64,000 nt of DNA from Terriglobia bacterium (GTDB lineage: Bacteria; Acidobacteriota; Terriglobia; Bryobacterales; UBA6623): assembly GCA_009838515.1 (NCBI GenBank), contig VXRL01000084.1, forward strand, positions 124,001-188,000, read 5' to 3'. Below are positions 15,493 to 25,263 of the stretch, piece by piece; position 1 is the first letter of the stretch; each line of letters begins with the position of its first letter. A program made the translations under genes and the position numbers. Below the pieces are notes generated by a model. It was given only the letters and a program-made list of their open reading frames with translations, was not told the DNA's origin and did no database searches.

Positions 15493-17502
15493 CTACCGGC
15501 CGAAGAATCTCGCCACTTCGTCCAAGTCCGTGGTCTTGCTGTAGTCGGGCAGGCTGTTCAAGAAAATCTTCCCGTAGGACTTGGTCTGGATACGGTTGTC
15601 CAGCATCACCAGCACGCCCCGATCCGAAGCGGTGCGGATCAGCCGCCCGAAGCCCTGCTTGAGTGCCAGCGTTGCCCGCGGAACGTGATACTCCCGGAAG
15701 GCGTTGCCCCCTTCGGCACTGATCCGCTCCGTGCGGGCCCGCACGATCGGATCCGTCGGCACGGCGAAGGGCAGCTTGTCGACGATCACGCAGCTAAGCT
15801 GCTCGCCGGGCACGTCCACGCCCTGCCAGAAGCTAGCGGTGGCGAACAGCACGCAATTCCGCGTGCGACGGAAGCGGTCGAGCAGCTTCGCATTCGGCCC
15901 CTGCCCTTGGAGCAGGCACGGAAACCCCAATGTCTTGGATACGATCCGATGCACCTCGCGCATCTGCCGGTAGCTGGTGAAGAGCACGAACGCCCGCCCG
16001 CGGGTGATCTCGAGGACGCTGCTGATCGCTTTCGCGGCACACGCCGGAAAGTCTCTCTCCCTGGGGTCCGGCATGTCCGGCGGCAGGTACAGCAGGGCTT
16101 GCCGACGAAAGTCGAAGTGGCCCGGGATCACGCTCTCGTTGGCGGCGTGCAGGCCTAGCCGACCGCGGATGTACTCGAAGCTCTCCTCGACAGCCAAGGT
16201 GGCCGAAGCGAGCACGGCGTTGGCGTGCTGGCGGAAGAGGCGCTCGTCGAGGATCGGCCCGAGTTCGATCGGGGTGGCGTGCAGGTATACGCCGTTGCCA
16301 CGCTTGTCGACCCAATACACATAGTTCTGGGCGTGGTCGTCCGCCACCGAGACGAGCGTCGAGTTGCCGTCCACTTGCGACAGCACGCCCTCGTCGACCT
16401 CGCCCAGCAGCACCCTGAGCAGCGCCCCGATCTCACGGGTTCTGGCGCGCACGAGTTGAGTTTCTTCGCCGCGCCCCTTGGCCAGGCGCAGGACGGACCG
16501 CAAGCCCTTCAGCGCGGCGTGCAGGAAGTCGTACTCTTCGGCGTGCTCGCGGCGGAACGCCGCCCGCTCGCCAAACTCCTGCCTGGGCTCGAAGTCGTCG
16601 AACAGGCCGAAGAACGCCTTGGCGCTGGCCCGCAAGAACTTCAGGGCTGCATCCAGTTCCGGCGAAGCGAAATCCCCCTGCTTGGCCGCAGACGCGGCGT
16701 GTCGCGCAAGATCCTCGACTTGGTGGCTGCTCAGCACCTGCCCGAAGAACTGCGCGGCCACGCTCTCGATCTCGTGCGCCTCGTCGAACACGACGGTTTC
16801 GTGCGGCGGAATGATCGGTCCGAAGTCGTCCTCGTCATCGCGCATGGCGAGGTCGGCGAAGAACAGGTGGTGGTTGACCACCACTAGGTCCGCCTCGCGG
16901 GCGCGCTGGTGCATCTTGGTGACGAAGCACTGGAAGAATCGCTCGCACTTCCGGCCCGGGCAAGCTTCGCGGCGCGCGTCGAGCCGCGGCCAGAGCTTGC
17001 TGTCCGCCGGAAGCCCCTCCAACTCGGAGCGGTCGCCGGTTTCGGTAGTGCGCGCCCAATCGCGTATCAAGGCGAACTCGCTGGTCTCCTCGAGCCCGCT
17101 CAGCGACGGCCTGCGTTCCTGCTCGGCCAGCTTCTCGATGCAGACGAAGTTGTTCCGGCCCTTCATTACGGCGACCTGCAAGGGGTGTCCGAGGGCGGAC
17201 TGGAGAAAGGGCACGTCCTTGCGCACCAGTTGTTCCTGCAGGTTCTTCGTGCCGGTTGAAATGACGGCCCGGCCCGCGGCCAGCACCAATGGCACCAAGT
17301 ACGCCAGGGTCTTGCCCGTGCCAGTGCCCGCCTCGACGATCAGGTTGCGCTTTTCCGCGATGGCATCCTCGATCAGGCTGGCCATTTCGAGTTGGCCAGA
17401 GCGATCCTCCCAGCCGGGCATGCTCGCCGCCAGAACCCCGCCACGGCCGAAATAATCGTCGACCGACGCGGGCGACGCGGAGTGTTCTTCGGGACTCGGC
17501 AC
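15493..17502 (-). CDS. DinG/XPD-family ATP-dependent DNA helicase
   Basis: A 669-residue superfamily 2 helicase with Walker A EAGTGTGKTLAYLVP, the four-cysteine iron-sulfur region (CIEKLAEQ, then CPGRKCERFFQC), the VVNHHLFFADLA segment, the DEAH box VVFDEAHEIE and motif VI QGFGRLIRTASDRG. Such 5'-3' helicases unwind R-loops, D-loops and DNA-RNA hybrids during repair. The sequence fits the YoaA/DinG branch; no fused exonuclease domain is present. It converges with hemW, 9 bases apart. Confidence 0.92.
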   Translation of the reverse strand: MPSPEEHSASPASVDDYFGRGGVLAASMPGWEDRSGQLEMASLIEDAIAEKRNLIVEAGTGTGKTLAYLVPLVLAAGRAVISTGTKNLQEQLVRKDVPFLQSALGHPLQVAVMKGRNNFVCIEKLAEQERRPSLSGLEETSEFALIRDWARTTETGDRSELEGLPADSKLWPRLDARREACPGRKCERFFQCFVTKMHQRAREADLVVVNHHLFFADLAMRDDEDDFGPIIPPHETVVFDEAHEIESVAAQFFGQVLSSHQVEDLARHAASAAKQGDFASPELDAALKFLRASAKAFFGLFDDFEPRQEFGERAAFRREHAEEYDFLHAALKGLRSVLRLAKGRGEETQLVRARTREIGALLRVLLGEVDEGVLSQVDGNSTLVSVADDHAQNYVYWVDKRGNGVYLHATPIELGPILDERLFRQHANAVLASATLAVEESFEYIRGRLGLHAANESVIPGHFDFRRQALLYLPPDMPDPRERDFPACAAKAISSVLEITRGRAFVLFTSYRQMREVHRIVSKTLGFPCLLQGQGPNAKLLDRFRRTRNCVLFATASFWQGVDVPGEQLSCVIVDKLPFAVPTDPIVRARTERISAEGGNAFREYHVPRATLALKQGFGRLIRTASDRGVLVMLDNRIQTKSYGKIFLNSLPDYSKTTDLDEVARFFGR

Positions 17503-17551
17503 GCGATCTCCGGACCTATCTAATGTAGTGCCCCCGGCGGATCGCCAAGGC

Positions 17552-18649
17552 CTACGCTTGCGCTACGAGGGACTCCAGCAAGCGTTCGTAGCGGTCCGCG
17601 ACCGCTTCCCAGCTGTAGCGTTCGGCTGCTTCGCTTGCCGCCCTGTGACCCAGGGCTTGCAACTGCTCGGCACCGGCCTCCTCCAGTTCGTCGATCCGGG
17701 CGCTGAGCTCGCCCGGGCGAGCGCTATACCGCAGTCCCGCTTGTTCGGCCACCTCGCGGTTTTCGGGCGTGTCCAGATACAGCACCGCGCAACCCCGGCC
17801 CATCGCTTCGACCAAGGCCGGGTGCGTGCCCCCGACCTCGCTTGCGTGGACGTAGGCGTGGCAATGCGACTGGAGCTCGGCGTAGGCTTCGCCGTACACG
17901 GCCCCAGTAAACACAATGCGAGGATCGCGGGTGGACCTCACCTGGCGGATGTAGTTGGCCGCGTAGGGAGCGTCGCCCACCATGACCAGCCGGCGCTTGG
18001 CCGAGCTGCGCTCGAATTCCCGCACGACCAGCAGGGCGTTGTTCTCCGGCTCGAAGCGGCCCACATAGAGGTAGTACCCGCCGCGTTCTAGGCCCAGCTG
18101 AGCCAGCTTGGCAGAGGTCTCCGATGGCCCGGCGGGCGCGCCGTAGGCGATGCAGTCGGTGTCCAGCCCGAACCGCTCGCGATAGTACGACCGGATGACC
18201 AGCGCGTCCGTGACCACGCGGTCGGGGCAGAGCGTCGACCAGCGCTCGGATGCCGCGTACCACCCGCGGGCAGCAATTCCCCACTTGCGGCGCTTGCGCT
18301 CGAGGCCGTCTACATTGAGCACCGTGGGGATGCCCAGCAACCGGGGCCAATACGAAAACACCGCATTCGCGCCGTTGCAGTAGATCGCGGCATCGGCGCC
18401 GCGCAGCATCAAGTGGAGGGTGGATAACAGGGTGTGGACGGCCGTGTCGGTGTGCTTGCCGCGAACCGTGGGCAACACCACCAAGCGCGCTCCCCGGCAT
18501 TCCCGCTGGCCGCTGGCATAGTGTGCGCGGCAGTAGACCGTAACCTGATGCCCGCGCTCGACGAGGCGGGCCGCAAGCTCTTCGGCGAATGTCTCGAAGC
18601 CGCCGTAGTTGGCGGGAATGCCCCGGGTGCCCAGCAGGGCAATCTTCAT
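17552..18649 (-). CDS. Glycosyltransferase family 4 (DUF1972 type)
   Basis: A 365-residue GT-B glycosyltransferase starting MKIALLGTRGIPANYGGFET, the DUF1972 N-terminal hallmark common in rhamnosyltransferases. The C-terminal donor domain includes YYLYVGRFEPENN, VGDAPYAANY and VHASEVGGTHPALVEAMGRG with the nucleotide-sugar Glu. The frame extends upstream to 19192 only as a shadow. ATG 18649 overlaps the stop of the preceding GT2 gene (ATGA), so they are coupled. It is the last gene of a four-gene glycosyltransferase operon building a surface polysaccharide. Confidence 0.9.
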   Translation of the reverse strand: MKIALLGTRGIPANYGGFETFAEELAARLVERGHQVTVYCRAHYASGQRECRGARLVVLPTVRGKHTDTAVHTLLSTLHLMLRGADAAIYCNGANAVFSYWPRLLGIPTVLNVDGLERKRRKWGIAARGWYAASERWSTLCPDRVVTDALVIRSYYRERFGLDTDCIAYGAPAGPSETSAKLAQLGLERGGYYLYVGRFEPENNALLVVREFERSSAKRRLVMVGDAPYAANYIRQVRSTRDPRIVFTGAVYGEAYAELQSHCHAYVHASEVGGTHPALVEAMGRGCAVLYLDTPENREVAEQAGLRYSARPGELSARIDELEEAGAEQLQALGHRAASEAAERYSWEAVADRYERLLESLVAQA

Positions 18650-19716
18650 GTAGCCCGATAGCGTACTGGCTCCGCGACCAGCTCCGCTCTCCGCGTCGCC
18701 TCGGCCACTTCGCCCTGCAGGGGCACGCTGACCGGGCGGTAACGGAACCAGCTCGCCATGTACGACTCGTCCACGCGCCGCCGCGCTTGGATCCAGCGGC
18801 GCTTGCGCAAGGCTCCCTTGTAATTCCGCGCCAGGTAGAAGAAGGCCCGCAGCGAGTACCGCTCGAGCAGGATGCAATACGCCACGATACCCAGGTCCCG
18901 GAACGTGATCGGCAAGAAGTTCCGCGCGTAGAGACCCGGCGTTATGTTCTTGATGCGCATCAGGAAGCGGTTCTTGACCGAGTGCATGTTGATCTCGGCC
19001 GGGAGCTGGTTGCGCATGCCAGGGCGCAAGCTGCGCACATGGTACGCCGCCGCGCGCGGGTCGAAGATGCACTTCCAGCCCAGCAGCTGGGCGCGCCAGG
19101 CGACATCGGCATCCTCGCGGTAGGTGAAGAACTCTGCGTCGAAGAACTCCCCGTTCACAGACACGTCGGCAATCATCTGGCGCCGGTAGCAAGCCGCCGC
19201 GGCGGTGGCGCCGAACACGTACTCGTACCGGCGATAGTGTCCGTTGTTGGTCTCCATGCAGCCGCGGTCCTTGTGGCGCAGCATGGGAGTGAAGAACATG
19301 CCGGTGGAGTCGAGCCGTTGGACTCCCTCGATGTCGAAGCTGGCGTCGGCCAGCAGGAGCTTGCCGCAGACCGTGCCTGCCATCGGATCCATCTTGGCCG
19401 TCAGCATCAGGCTGTCAACGAAGTCCGACAGCAGCAGCACATCCGGATTGAGCGTGAGCACCCAATCTCCGCGCGACAGGGCAATCGCTTGGTTCTGCGC
19501 GGCGGCGAACCCGACGTTCTGCTCGTTGTAGACTACGACGCAGCGGTCCTCAAAGCGCTCGAGAATGTCGCAGGTGCCATCGGTCGAAGCGTTATCGATG
19601 ATGATCACCTCGAGCGGCCGGTGAGTCTGCTCCAGCGCCGATTCCAAGCAGCGGCGGATGAACCGGCCGCTGTTGTACGTGACCACCGTTACCGATACCA
19701 GAGGCTTGGCTGACAT
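18646..19716 (-). CDS. Glycosyltransferase family 2
   Basis: A 356-residue GT-A enzyme: VSVTVVTYNSGRFIRRCLES, IIIDNASTDGT, NVGFAAAQNQAI, and the metal-site region LTLNPDVLLL. FFTYREDADVAWRAQLLGW carries the acceptor-side ED. The long C-terminal part (about 100 residues) has hydrophobic segments that may attach it to the membrane. ATG 19716 is preferred over an upstream TTG. Its stop overlaps the next start by ATGA. Confidence 0.9.
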   Translation of the reverse strand: MSAKPLVSVTVVTYNSGRFIRRCLESALEQTHRPLEVIIIDNASTDGTCDILERFEDRCVVVYNEQNVGFAAAQNQAIALSRGDWVLTLNPDVLLLSDFVDSLMLTAKMDPMAGTVCGKLLLADASFDIEGVQRLDSTGMFFTPMLRHKDRGCMETNNGHYRRYEYVFGATAAAACYRRQMIADVSVNGEFFDAEFFTYREDADVAWRAQLLGWKCIFDPRAAAYHVRSLRPGMRNQLPAEINMHSVKNRFLMRIKNITPGLYARNFLPITFRDLGIVAYCILLERYSLRAFFYLARNYKGALRKRRWIQARRRVDESYMASWFRYRPVSVPLQGEVAEATRRAELVAEPVRYRAT

Positions 19717-19761
19717 GAAGATCAATTCCGTTCCGAGAGTTCCGGTAGGGCAACTACTCCA

Positions 19762-20679
19762 TCACGACAGGCTGGCAAATCCAGATCGCACAATGCGGGC
19801 TGAATTCCAATACGCGCGCGCGGCCTGAAACGAGCCCACCCGCGCCAAAGAAAAGAGGGTCCGCGATACCAACCCCACCAGTACCGCACAGCGAACGCAG
19901 CGATACCAGCCGCCTGAAAAGTGTTTCTCGGCGTATCGCAATAATCCACCATACCAAGCCAATAGCCTAGCCTGCAGGGGCAGGGTCGCGACGGCGTGCC
20001 CGCCTACGTGCCGGGCCACTGCAACGGGGTTGTAGCGAAGCCTGAGTCCGGCGTCGCGCAGACGCTTGCAGAGATCCACGTCCTCGAACCAAGCTGGGTG
20101 GAATCGCTCGTCCAACCCGCCGACGGCGGCGAGCGCGTCCCGGCGCAGCAAGAGCAGGGCGCCTGCCGGCTGCTCGACATCGCAGGCCACATCAAGGCGC
20201 AAATCCAAGAGCCGGTAGTGCCGGTTGACGGGGTTGCGCCTCCATGCGCGATTCACGCCGAGCACTTCGAAGATCAGGGTGGTCGGCGTCGGGAGCGAGC
20301 GGGCGAAGAAGCCCACCTGCGCGGAGCCATCGAAACCCTCCAGCAAACCGCCAGCGCCGGCCACGCCCACAGCATCGCACTCGGCGACGAGCTCGGCAAG
20401 GCCGCTACGCAGCTCGCAGTCTGGATTCAGCAGCAGGATGTTAGGCGCGCTGGTCGCCGAGATCCCTTGGTTGGCGGCCGCGGCAAAGCCGCGATTGGAG
20501 TCGTTGTTGATCCAATCAACCCACGGGAAGCGATCCTGCAGTCCGGGATCCGGCGATTCGCCGGGCGTGTTCTCAATCACAACAGCCTGTTCGACCTTGC
20601 CATCGAGCGCCGCGAGGCAGCCGGGCAGGTACGAGCCCGACCGATGCGCCACGATGACCGCCGCCACAGGTTGGGTCAA
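19762..20679 (-). CDS. Glycosyltransferase family 2 (rhamnosyltransferase-like)
   Basis: A 305-residue GT2 protein beginning TQPVAAVIVAHRSGSYLPGC, with VVIENTPGES, NDSNRGFAAAANQGI, LLLNPDCELRSG and PAWFEDVDLCKRLRDAGL. The frame extends upstream, but homology starts at a TTG at 20679 overlapping the stop of the preceding gene (TTGA); a nearby in-frame GTG is the alternative start. The product carries a C-terminal basic/hydrophobic segment. It is part of the same coupled cluster; substrates are unknown. Confidence 0.87.
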   Translation of the reverse strand: MTQPVAAVIVAHRSGSYLPGCLAALDGKVEQAVVIENTPGESPDPGLQDRFPWVDWINNDSNRGFAAAANQGISATSAPNILLLNPDCELRSGLAELVAECDAVGVAGAGGLLEGFDGSAQVGFFARSLPTPTTLIFEVLGVNRAWRRNPVNRHYRLLDLRLDVACDVEQPAGALLLLRRDALAAVGGLDERFHPAWFEDVDLCKRLRDAGLRLRYNPVAVARHVGGHAVATLPLQARLLAWYGGLLRYAEKHFSGGWYRCVRCAVLVGLVSRTLFSLARVGSFQAARAYWNSARIVRSGFASLS

Positions 20680-21692
20680 GGCACCCTCCGCACCGGCTGC
20701 CCGACCAGCCGGAAATACCATCGCCAGTACGAGTCCCAGCCCCCGGCCAGCTGCAGGGCGGCGATCTCCCCTTCCCCGGCCCGCAGCGCGGCGGCCAAGC
20801 CTTCCTCCCCTCGGCGCGAGCTGGGACGCCAGTGCGCGTGGCAATCCCGCATCCCCAGGAGCATGCCCGCCAGCCACGCCCGGAATCGCCCGCGCGACAG
20901 GGCCAGCGCCGCCCAGAGCAGCTGGGCCGACAAGACGGGAAGCGCGAATCGCAGCAGCAGCGCTTCCGAATAGTGCTTGGCGATCAGGAGCAGTTGATGC
21001 CGCGTGATCCAGGCCACGCTTTGGCTGCTCCAGCGGCCGGCGGTCTCGCTGCCGCGATGCCAGGCCAGCGCATCCGGCACATACGTGCCCGCCAGCCCAA
21101 GCGCGGCGGCGCGCATGCCGAGGTCCACGTCTTCCAGATAGGCGAAGAAGGACTCGTCGAACAGTCCCGCCACGTCGAAGAACTCGCGCCGGAAGAGCGC
21201 CGCCGTGGCCGAGGGGAAGTACGTCGCCCGCGGGCGCGAATACTCTGGGCCGTCGCGCTTGCCATGCCCGAGGCGCCAGGCCGTGCCGCCTCGGCAGACA
21301 GCGTCACCTGCTCCATCCAGCACGCCTGCGCGGCCGGTGTCGTAGACCTTGCCGGTGACGAACCATGCATCGGCGCTCTGGCCAGCCTCGAGCATGACGG
21401 CAAGCCAATCGGGAGCAAGGTCCACATCATTGTTGAGCACGGCGATCCAAGCGCCGCTGGCCGCCTCGATTCCTCGGTTGAGCGCCTTGCTAACACCTTG
21501 GTTGGAGCCCAGCAGGATGCTGCGCGCGCCGTGGGCGGCCGCCACCTCTGCCGAAGCATCGCTGGAGCCGTTGTCGACGACAATGACCTCCAAGCTGGTC
21601 TCGCCGGGCAGGCACTGGTGCGAGAGGCAACTCAGGACTCGCTCGAGCAGATCGGCGCGGTCTCGGTGTGGAATGACCACGGAGACGGTCAT
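20676..21692 (-). CDS. Glycosyltransferase family 2
   Basis: A 338-residue GT2 enzyme starting MTVSVVIPHRDRADLLERVL, with VVDNGSSDASAEV, NQGVSKALNRGIE, VLNNDVDLAPDW as the metal site and SFFAYLEDVDLGMRA. An upstream ATG at 21725 would add 11 residues without homology. Hydrophobic residues near 235-260 (ALLLRFALPVLSAQLLWAAL) may be membrane-associated. It is the first gene of the four-gene operon; the divergent aminotransferase-like gene starts 90 bases away. Confidence 0.88.
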   Translation of the reverse strand: MTVSVVIPHRDRADLLERVLSCLSHQCLPGETSLEVIVVDNGSSDASAEVAAAHGARSILLGSNQGVSKALNRGIEAASGAWIAVLNNDVDLAPDWLAVMLEAGQSADAWFVTGKVYDTGRAGVLDGAGDAVCRGGTAWRLGHGKRDGPEYSRPRATYFPSATAALFRREFFDVAGLFDESFFAYLEDVDLGMRAAALGLAGTYVPDALAWHRGSETAGRWSSQSVAWITRHQLLLIAKHYSEALLLRFALPVLSAQLLWAALALSRGRFRAWLAGMLLGMRDCHAHWRPSSRRGEEGLAAALRAGEGEIAALQLAGGWDSYWRWYFRLVGQPVRRVP

Positions 21693-21782
21693 TTGAGCGG
21701 CGCGGTCACGCCCATACCTAACCATTACACTATCGGAGTGCTGACCTGACCCGGCTCAGGGGCAGGGGGCTGCTGGGGGCGG

Positions 21783-23036
21783 ATGGTGCGAACATTCGAC
21801 GCGGGTTGGATTCGATCCCAGTACCCGATTTTCGACCCCCGCACTGGCAGGCCCCCGGAACTCTACTTCGACGGACCCGGAGGCACACAGGTGCCACGCC
21901 AGGTAGTCGAGGCGGTCTCGGGCTACCTTGTGGGCTGCAATGCCAACCTGCACGGGGCCTTCCGCTCCAGCCGCGAAAGCGACTCCATCGTCAAAGAGGC
22001 CCACCGCGCCGCGGCCGACCTGTTGGGCTGCTCCGCGAGCGAGGTCATCTTCGGCCCCAACATGACCACGTTGACATTCTGGCTCAGCCGGGCGCTGGAA
22101 TCGGAATTCGGACCCGGCGACGAGATCGTGGTGACGCGGCTCGACCATGACGCCAACTACGCGCCTTGGAAAAGCTTAGAGCCGACCGGCGTTACCGTTC
22201 GCGAGGTTCGCTTCAAGCCCAAGGACTGCACGCTCGACCTGTCCGCGCTGCGCTCCGCCATCAACCGGCGGACGAAGTTCGTCGCGGTCGGCTACGCCTC
22301 GAACGCGGTGGGCACCATCAACGACATCAAGACCGTCGTGCGCCTCGCCCACGCGGTTGGGGCGCGCGTGTTCGTAGACGCGGTGCATTTCGCGCCGCAC
22401 GCACCCATCGACGTAAGGTCCCTCAACTGCGACTTCCTGGTCTGTTCGGCCTACAAGTTCTTCGGCCCGCACCAAGGCCTGCTGTACGGCAAGCAGGAAC
22501 ACTTGGAATCCCTGCGGGCGTACCGGGTGCGGCCCGCGGACGACGGTCTCCCCGGACGCCTCGAGACAGGGACGCAGAATCACGAGGGCATGGCAGGCAC
22601 TGCGGCCGCGATCCAGTACATTGCAGGGATCGGCCGTCGCTTCGGCGGGGTAGACCCGAACTGCAGCCGCCGGGAGGCCGTGGTGGCCGGAATGACGGCT
22701 ATCAGGAACTACGAGCGCGGGCTGTCGCAGCGCCTGATCCGCGGCCTGCTCGAAGTTCACGACCTAGAGTTCTACGGCATCCGCGACGAGGCGCGCTTCG
22801 ACTGGCGCGTTCCGACGGCGGCCATCCGCTTGCGCGGAATCCATCCGCGGGCGGTCTCCGAGGCGCTCGCACGGCGCCGCATTTGTGTCTGGGACGGAAA
22901 CTTCTACGCCGTCAACGTCACGGAAGATCTGGGCTTGGAAGATTCCGGAGGGCTCGTGCGCATCGGCCTGACGCACTACAACACTTCCGAGGAGGTGGAC
23001 CAGCTGCTCGATGCGCTGCAGAGTCTGCGCCCCTGA
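21783..23036 (+). CDS. Class V aminotransferase, cysteine-desulfurase-like
   Basis: A 417-residue PLP enzyme of fold type I. Diagnostic parts are YFDGPGGTQVP, a cofactor-binding segment VIFGPNMTTLTFWLSRAL, HDANYAPW, VFVDAVHFAPHAPIDV with the PLP Asp, and the Schiff-base lysine in CSAYKFFGPHQG. The family includes SufS/IscS-like desulfurases and related lyases; the usual catalytic Cys loop near the C-terminus is not evident, so the substrate is uncertain. It is divergent from the glycosyltransferase operon and monocistronic. Confidence 0.82.
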   Translation: MVRTFDAGWIRSQYPIFDPRTGRPPELYFDGPGGTQVPRQVVEAVSGYLVGCNANLHGAFRSSRESDSIVKEAHRAAADLLGCSASEVIFGPNMTTLTFWLSRALESEFGPGDEIVVTRLDHDANYAPWKSLEPTGVTVREVRFKPKDCTLDLSALRSAINRRTKFVAVGYASNAVGTINDIKTVVRLAHAVGARVFVDAVHFAPHAPIDVRSLNCDFLVCSAYKFFGPHQGLLYGKQEHLESLRAYRVRPADDGLPGRLETGTQNHEGMAGTAAAIQYIAGIGRRFGGVDPNCSRREAVVAGMTAIRNYERGLSQRLIRGLLEVHDLEFYGIRDEARFDWRVPTAAIRLRGIHPRAVSEALARRRICVWDGNFYAVNVTEDLGLEDSGGLVRIGLTHYNTSEEVDQLLDALQSLRP

Positions 23037-23100
23037 AGCGGCTCTGCACGCGATCTGGCCCCGGGGCTGGAGTACCGGGCTTTCGAACAGAACCCGCTCT

Positions 23101-23886
23101 CTAGAACTCGGGCAGGTTACGCATCATCGATCCGGTATCGCCGCCCCGCGAGAACCGAGCCGAGTCCAATACCTGCCGGGTAGGATCGTGGAGGGTGCCC
23201 AAATAGCGCATGTCGCCGCGGGTGCTGCCCATCAAGATCACGATGTACCGCCGTGCCGGATAGAACAACGCTTGGAACTGGATCTCGTCCTCCTCGCCGC
23301 TGATCCACTCCTCCGAGTCGGGCCTTTCCAGCTTGGCGACGACCTCGAAGTAGCTGTCGGTCGTGCCAAGCCCGATATAGCGTTGGTCCGCAGTAGAGGT
23401 GTCTGGCTGGAGCCAGCGGTCCAGCGGGTTGTGCAGGCGCCCCACCAGCCCCAAGAAGCCGATCACGGAGACCAGCAGGCCGACGCCGATGGCGATTGCG
23501 AGCAAACGCACCAGCCGAGCGTCCGCGCCGGACAGCAATCGCTGCTTGGGTTCGGGCACCGGAGCGGCGGGCGGTTCCCGGGCGGCGGCAGTCGAGGGCA
23601 TCTCGGTGACCGTCCGCCGATACGGGAACAGGCCCCCGACCTTGAATTCGAGCTCGCGCTGCAAGCCTAGGATGAGCACCGGGGAGTCGGAACTGCTCAC
23701 ACCCCCGAGATGGCGCTTGGGGATCCAAAATTCTTGGCCGGTCATGCAGTTGCGAACCTGCACTTCGGACCAAGTAGAGTCGTGCATCGTCCACTCGTTG
23801 TGTTCGATGCCGCGGATCGCGGGATAGAAAGAGAAGCGTCGGCCTTGGAGCGCTTCGAGCGATTCCTGTGGAGCGTTCGGCACCAT
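23101..23886 (-). CDS. Membrane-anchored protein of unknown function
   Basis: A 261-residue protein with an N-terminal soluble domain of about 90 residues (FSFYPAIRGIEHNEWTMHDS, VQVRNCMTGQEFWIPKRHLG), a proline-rich linker, one membrane segment near residues 125-148 (LVRLLAIAIGVGLLVSVIGF) and a C-terminal domain. The first domain resembles a small barrel used to bind nucleic acid or protein, but I do not recognise a family. ATG 23886 (MVPNAP) is preferred to an upstream TTG. The gene is convergent with the aminotransferase-like gene. Confidence 0.6.
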   Translation of the reverse strand: MVPNAPQESLEALQGRRFSFYPAIRGIEHNEWTMHDSTWSEVQVRNCMTGQEFWIPKRHLGGVSSSDSPVLILGLQRELEFKVGGLFPYRRTVTEMPSTAAAREPPAAPVPEPKQRLLSGADARLVRLLAIAIGVGLLVSVIGFLGLVGRLHNPLDRWLQPDTSTADQRYIGLGTTDSYFEVVAKLERPDSEEWISGEEDEIQFQALFYPARRYIVILMGSTRGDMRYLGTLHDPTRQVLDSARFSRGGDTGSMMRNLPEF

Positions 23887-23918
23887 GGCGATCAAGCCAA
23901 ACTATCCAGAGTATAGAG

Positions 23919-24884
23919 TTAACGCCTGCGCAGTACGAGCACGCGAAATGTCTCTCCAAGGCCGAATATCAGCGTCTTGAGCTGCATTCTGAAGCGGACG
24001 GCTTCGCGGTCGGATTCGGCTGCGAGAGCGCGGGCGAAGCTGTCCGGCTCGCCTAGGCTGAGCAAGTAGGCCTGCTGCGATGTCACCGGCGTGACCTCCA
24101 ACCCCGCTTCCTTGGCGGCGTCTTCCAGAGCGCTGAAGTTGACGTGTGCCGTGATGTCGCGGCGACCCGGCTCCAGCAATACGTCCGGGTCGGCGCGGTG
24201 CCGACAATATCCCATCAAGGAACCGTCAGGAAAACGTCCGGCCCGCTCGATCTCCGTCCGGGAGTAGCCATAGTCGATTACGAGGATCCAGCCGCGGCGC
24301 AGGGTGTCGCTGATGCGTCGTAGGGCAGCGACCTGGCCATCGCAGCTCTCGATGCGGCTGCCCGGGTCGATGCCGGGCCAGGCGTCGTCGGCCCGCGCCG
24401 GTCCGAGAGTCTGCCAGCAAAAGCGGCCACCCCTTAGCGCGACGCCCCGCAGCAGCCACCCGTCGCTGGTCCGTTCCACCGAGTCCACGGGGAGAGCATC
24501 GAAGAATTCGTTGCACACGACAACGCCGGTGAGGGGCCGCTCCGGCCACGGGTCGCCATGTTCGACGCCGATCCAATCGATCCCCGGAATGGATTCCCGC
24601 ACCTGCGTTCCGATCTCGCCGCGCCCCGGGCCCACTTCCAGCACCGAGAAGTCCTCGGGGCAGCCCAGTTCCTGCCGCCAGCGCTCGATTTGCTGGGCGA
24701 GGAGCCGGCCGAAGACGGGCTGCAGTTGGGCGTTGGTATAGAAGTCCCCGCTCGTGCCGAAAGGGTCCCGCTTGCCGGCGTAGTAGCCGAGCCGCGGGTG
24801 GTACAGGGCGAGTTCCATGAAGCGCCGGAACGGTATCGGACCGTCTGCGCGGATCTCGTCGGCAATGACTTGCGCTAGATCCAA
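23919..24884 (-). CDS. MidA/NDUFAF7-like SAM-dependent methyltransferase
   Basis: A 321-residue protein of the DUF185/Methyltransf_28 family: PIPFRRFMELALYHPRLGYY, GTSGDFYTNAQLQPVFGRLL, VLEVGPGRGEIGTQV as the SAM-binding motif, VVCNEFFDALPVD, and VIDYGYSRTEI. In eukaryotes NDUFAF7 dimethylates an arginine of a complex I subunit during assembly; bacterial substrates are mostly unknown. The start is TTG at 24884, 7 bases after the stop of the upstream small gene, so both are co-transcribed. Confidence 0.87.
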   Translation of the reverse strand: MDLAQVIADEIRADGPIPFRRFMELALYHPRLGYYAGKRDPFGTSGDFYTNAQLQPVFGRLLAQQIERWRQELGCPEDFSVLEVGPGRGEIGTQVRESIPGIDWIGVEHGDPWPERPLTGVVVCNEFFDALPVDSVERTSDGWLLRGVALRGGRFCWQTLGPARADDAWPGIDPGSRIESCDGQVAALRRISDTLRRGWILVIDYGYSRTEIERAGRFPDGSLMGYCRHRADPDVLLEPGRRDITAHVNFSALEDAAKEAGLEVTPVTSQQAYLLSLGEPDSFARALAAESDREAVRFRMQLKTLIFGLGETFRVLVLRRR

Positions 24885-24891
24885 GCTCGCC

Positions 24892-25242
24892 TCAGCGCTG
24901 CAGTTCGTAAGGCGCGGCCGGGTTGTCCAGGCTCTGCGGCGTGTACTCGAACATCTCCACGAAGTAGTCGTGAAGCCCCTCGAAGATCATTCGCTGCAGG
25001 ATCCAGCGGAACTGCGGGTGGGCCAAATCTCGCGGATGGACCTCTAAGTAATATGTATGGATGTTGGCTGGCTTGTCCTTTAGGTCGATCACCAACTCGA
25101 CCCGCCCCCCTTCGGTTTCGCGCACGTCGAACAGAAGCAGCGGATGGGAGTACTTGCGCAGCTCTTTGCGCACGGCCACGATCGCCTCGGCGTTCCCACC
25201 CATACAGGGCAAGCATAGCAGCGCCCCGGCGGGGCCCCGCAT
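24892..25242 (-). CDS. Conserved-looking small protein of unknown function
   Basis: A protein of up to 116 residues; a second start at 25203 (MGGNAEAIVAVRKELRKYSH) gives about 103. No signal peptide or membrane helix. The sequence LLLFDVRETEGGRVELVIDL, then HTYYLEVHPRDLAHPQFRWI and GLHDYFVEMFEY, suggests a mixed alpha/beta fold. It sits upstream of the MidA-like gene in a two-gene unit and is divergent from the HEAT-cyclophilin gene. No function is proposed. Confidence 0.6.
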   Translation of the reverse strand: MRGPAGALLCLPCMGGNAEAIVAVRKELRKYSHPLLLFDVRETEGGRVELVIDLKDKPANIHTYYLEVHPRDLAHPQFRWILQRMIFEGLHDYFVEMFEYTPQSLDNPAAPYELQR

Positions 25243-25263
25243 GCGCGATCAAGTGATTCGCTG

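Noticed and set aside
18650..19192. Upstream extension of the family 4 glycosyltransferase frame
   Set aside because: It lies opposite the correct GT2 frame and lacks homology; the ATGA overlap gives the right start.
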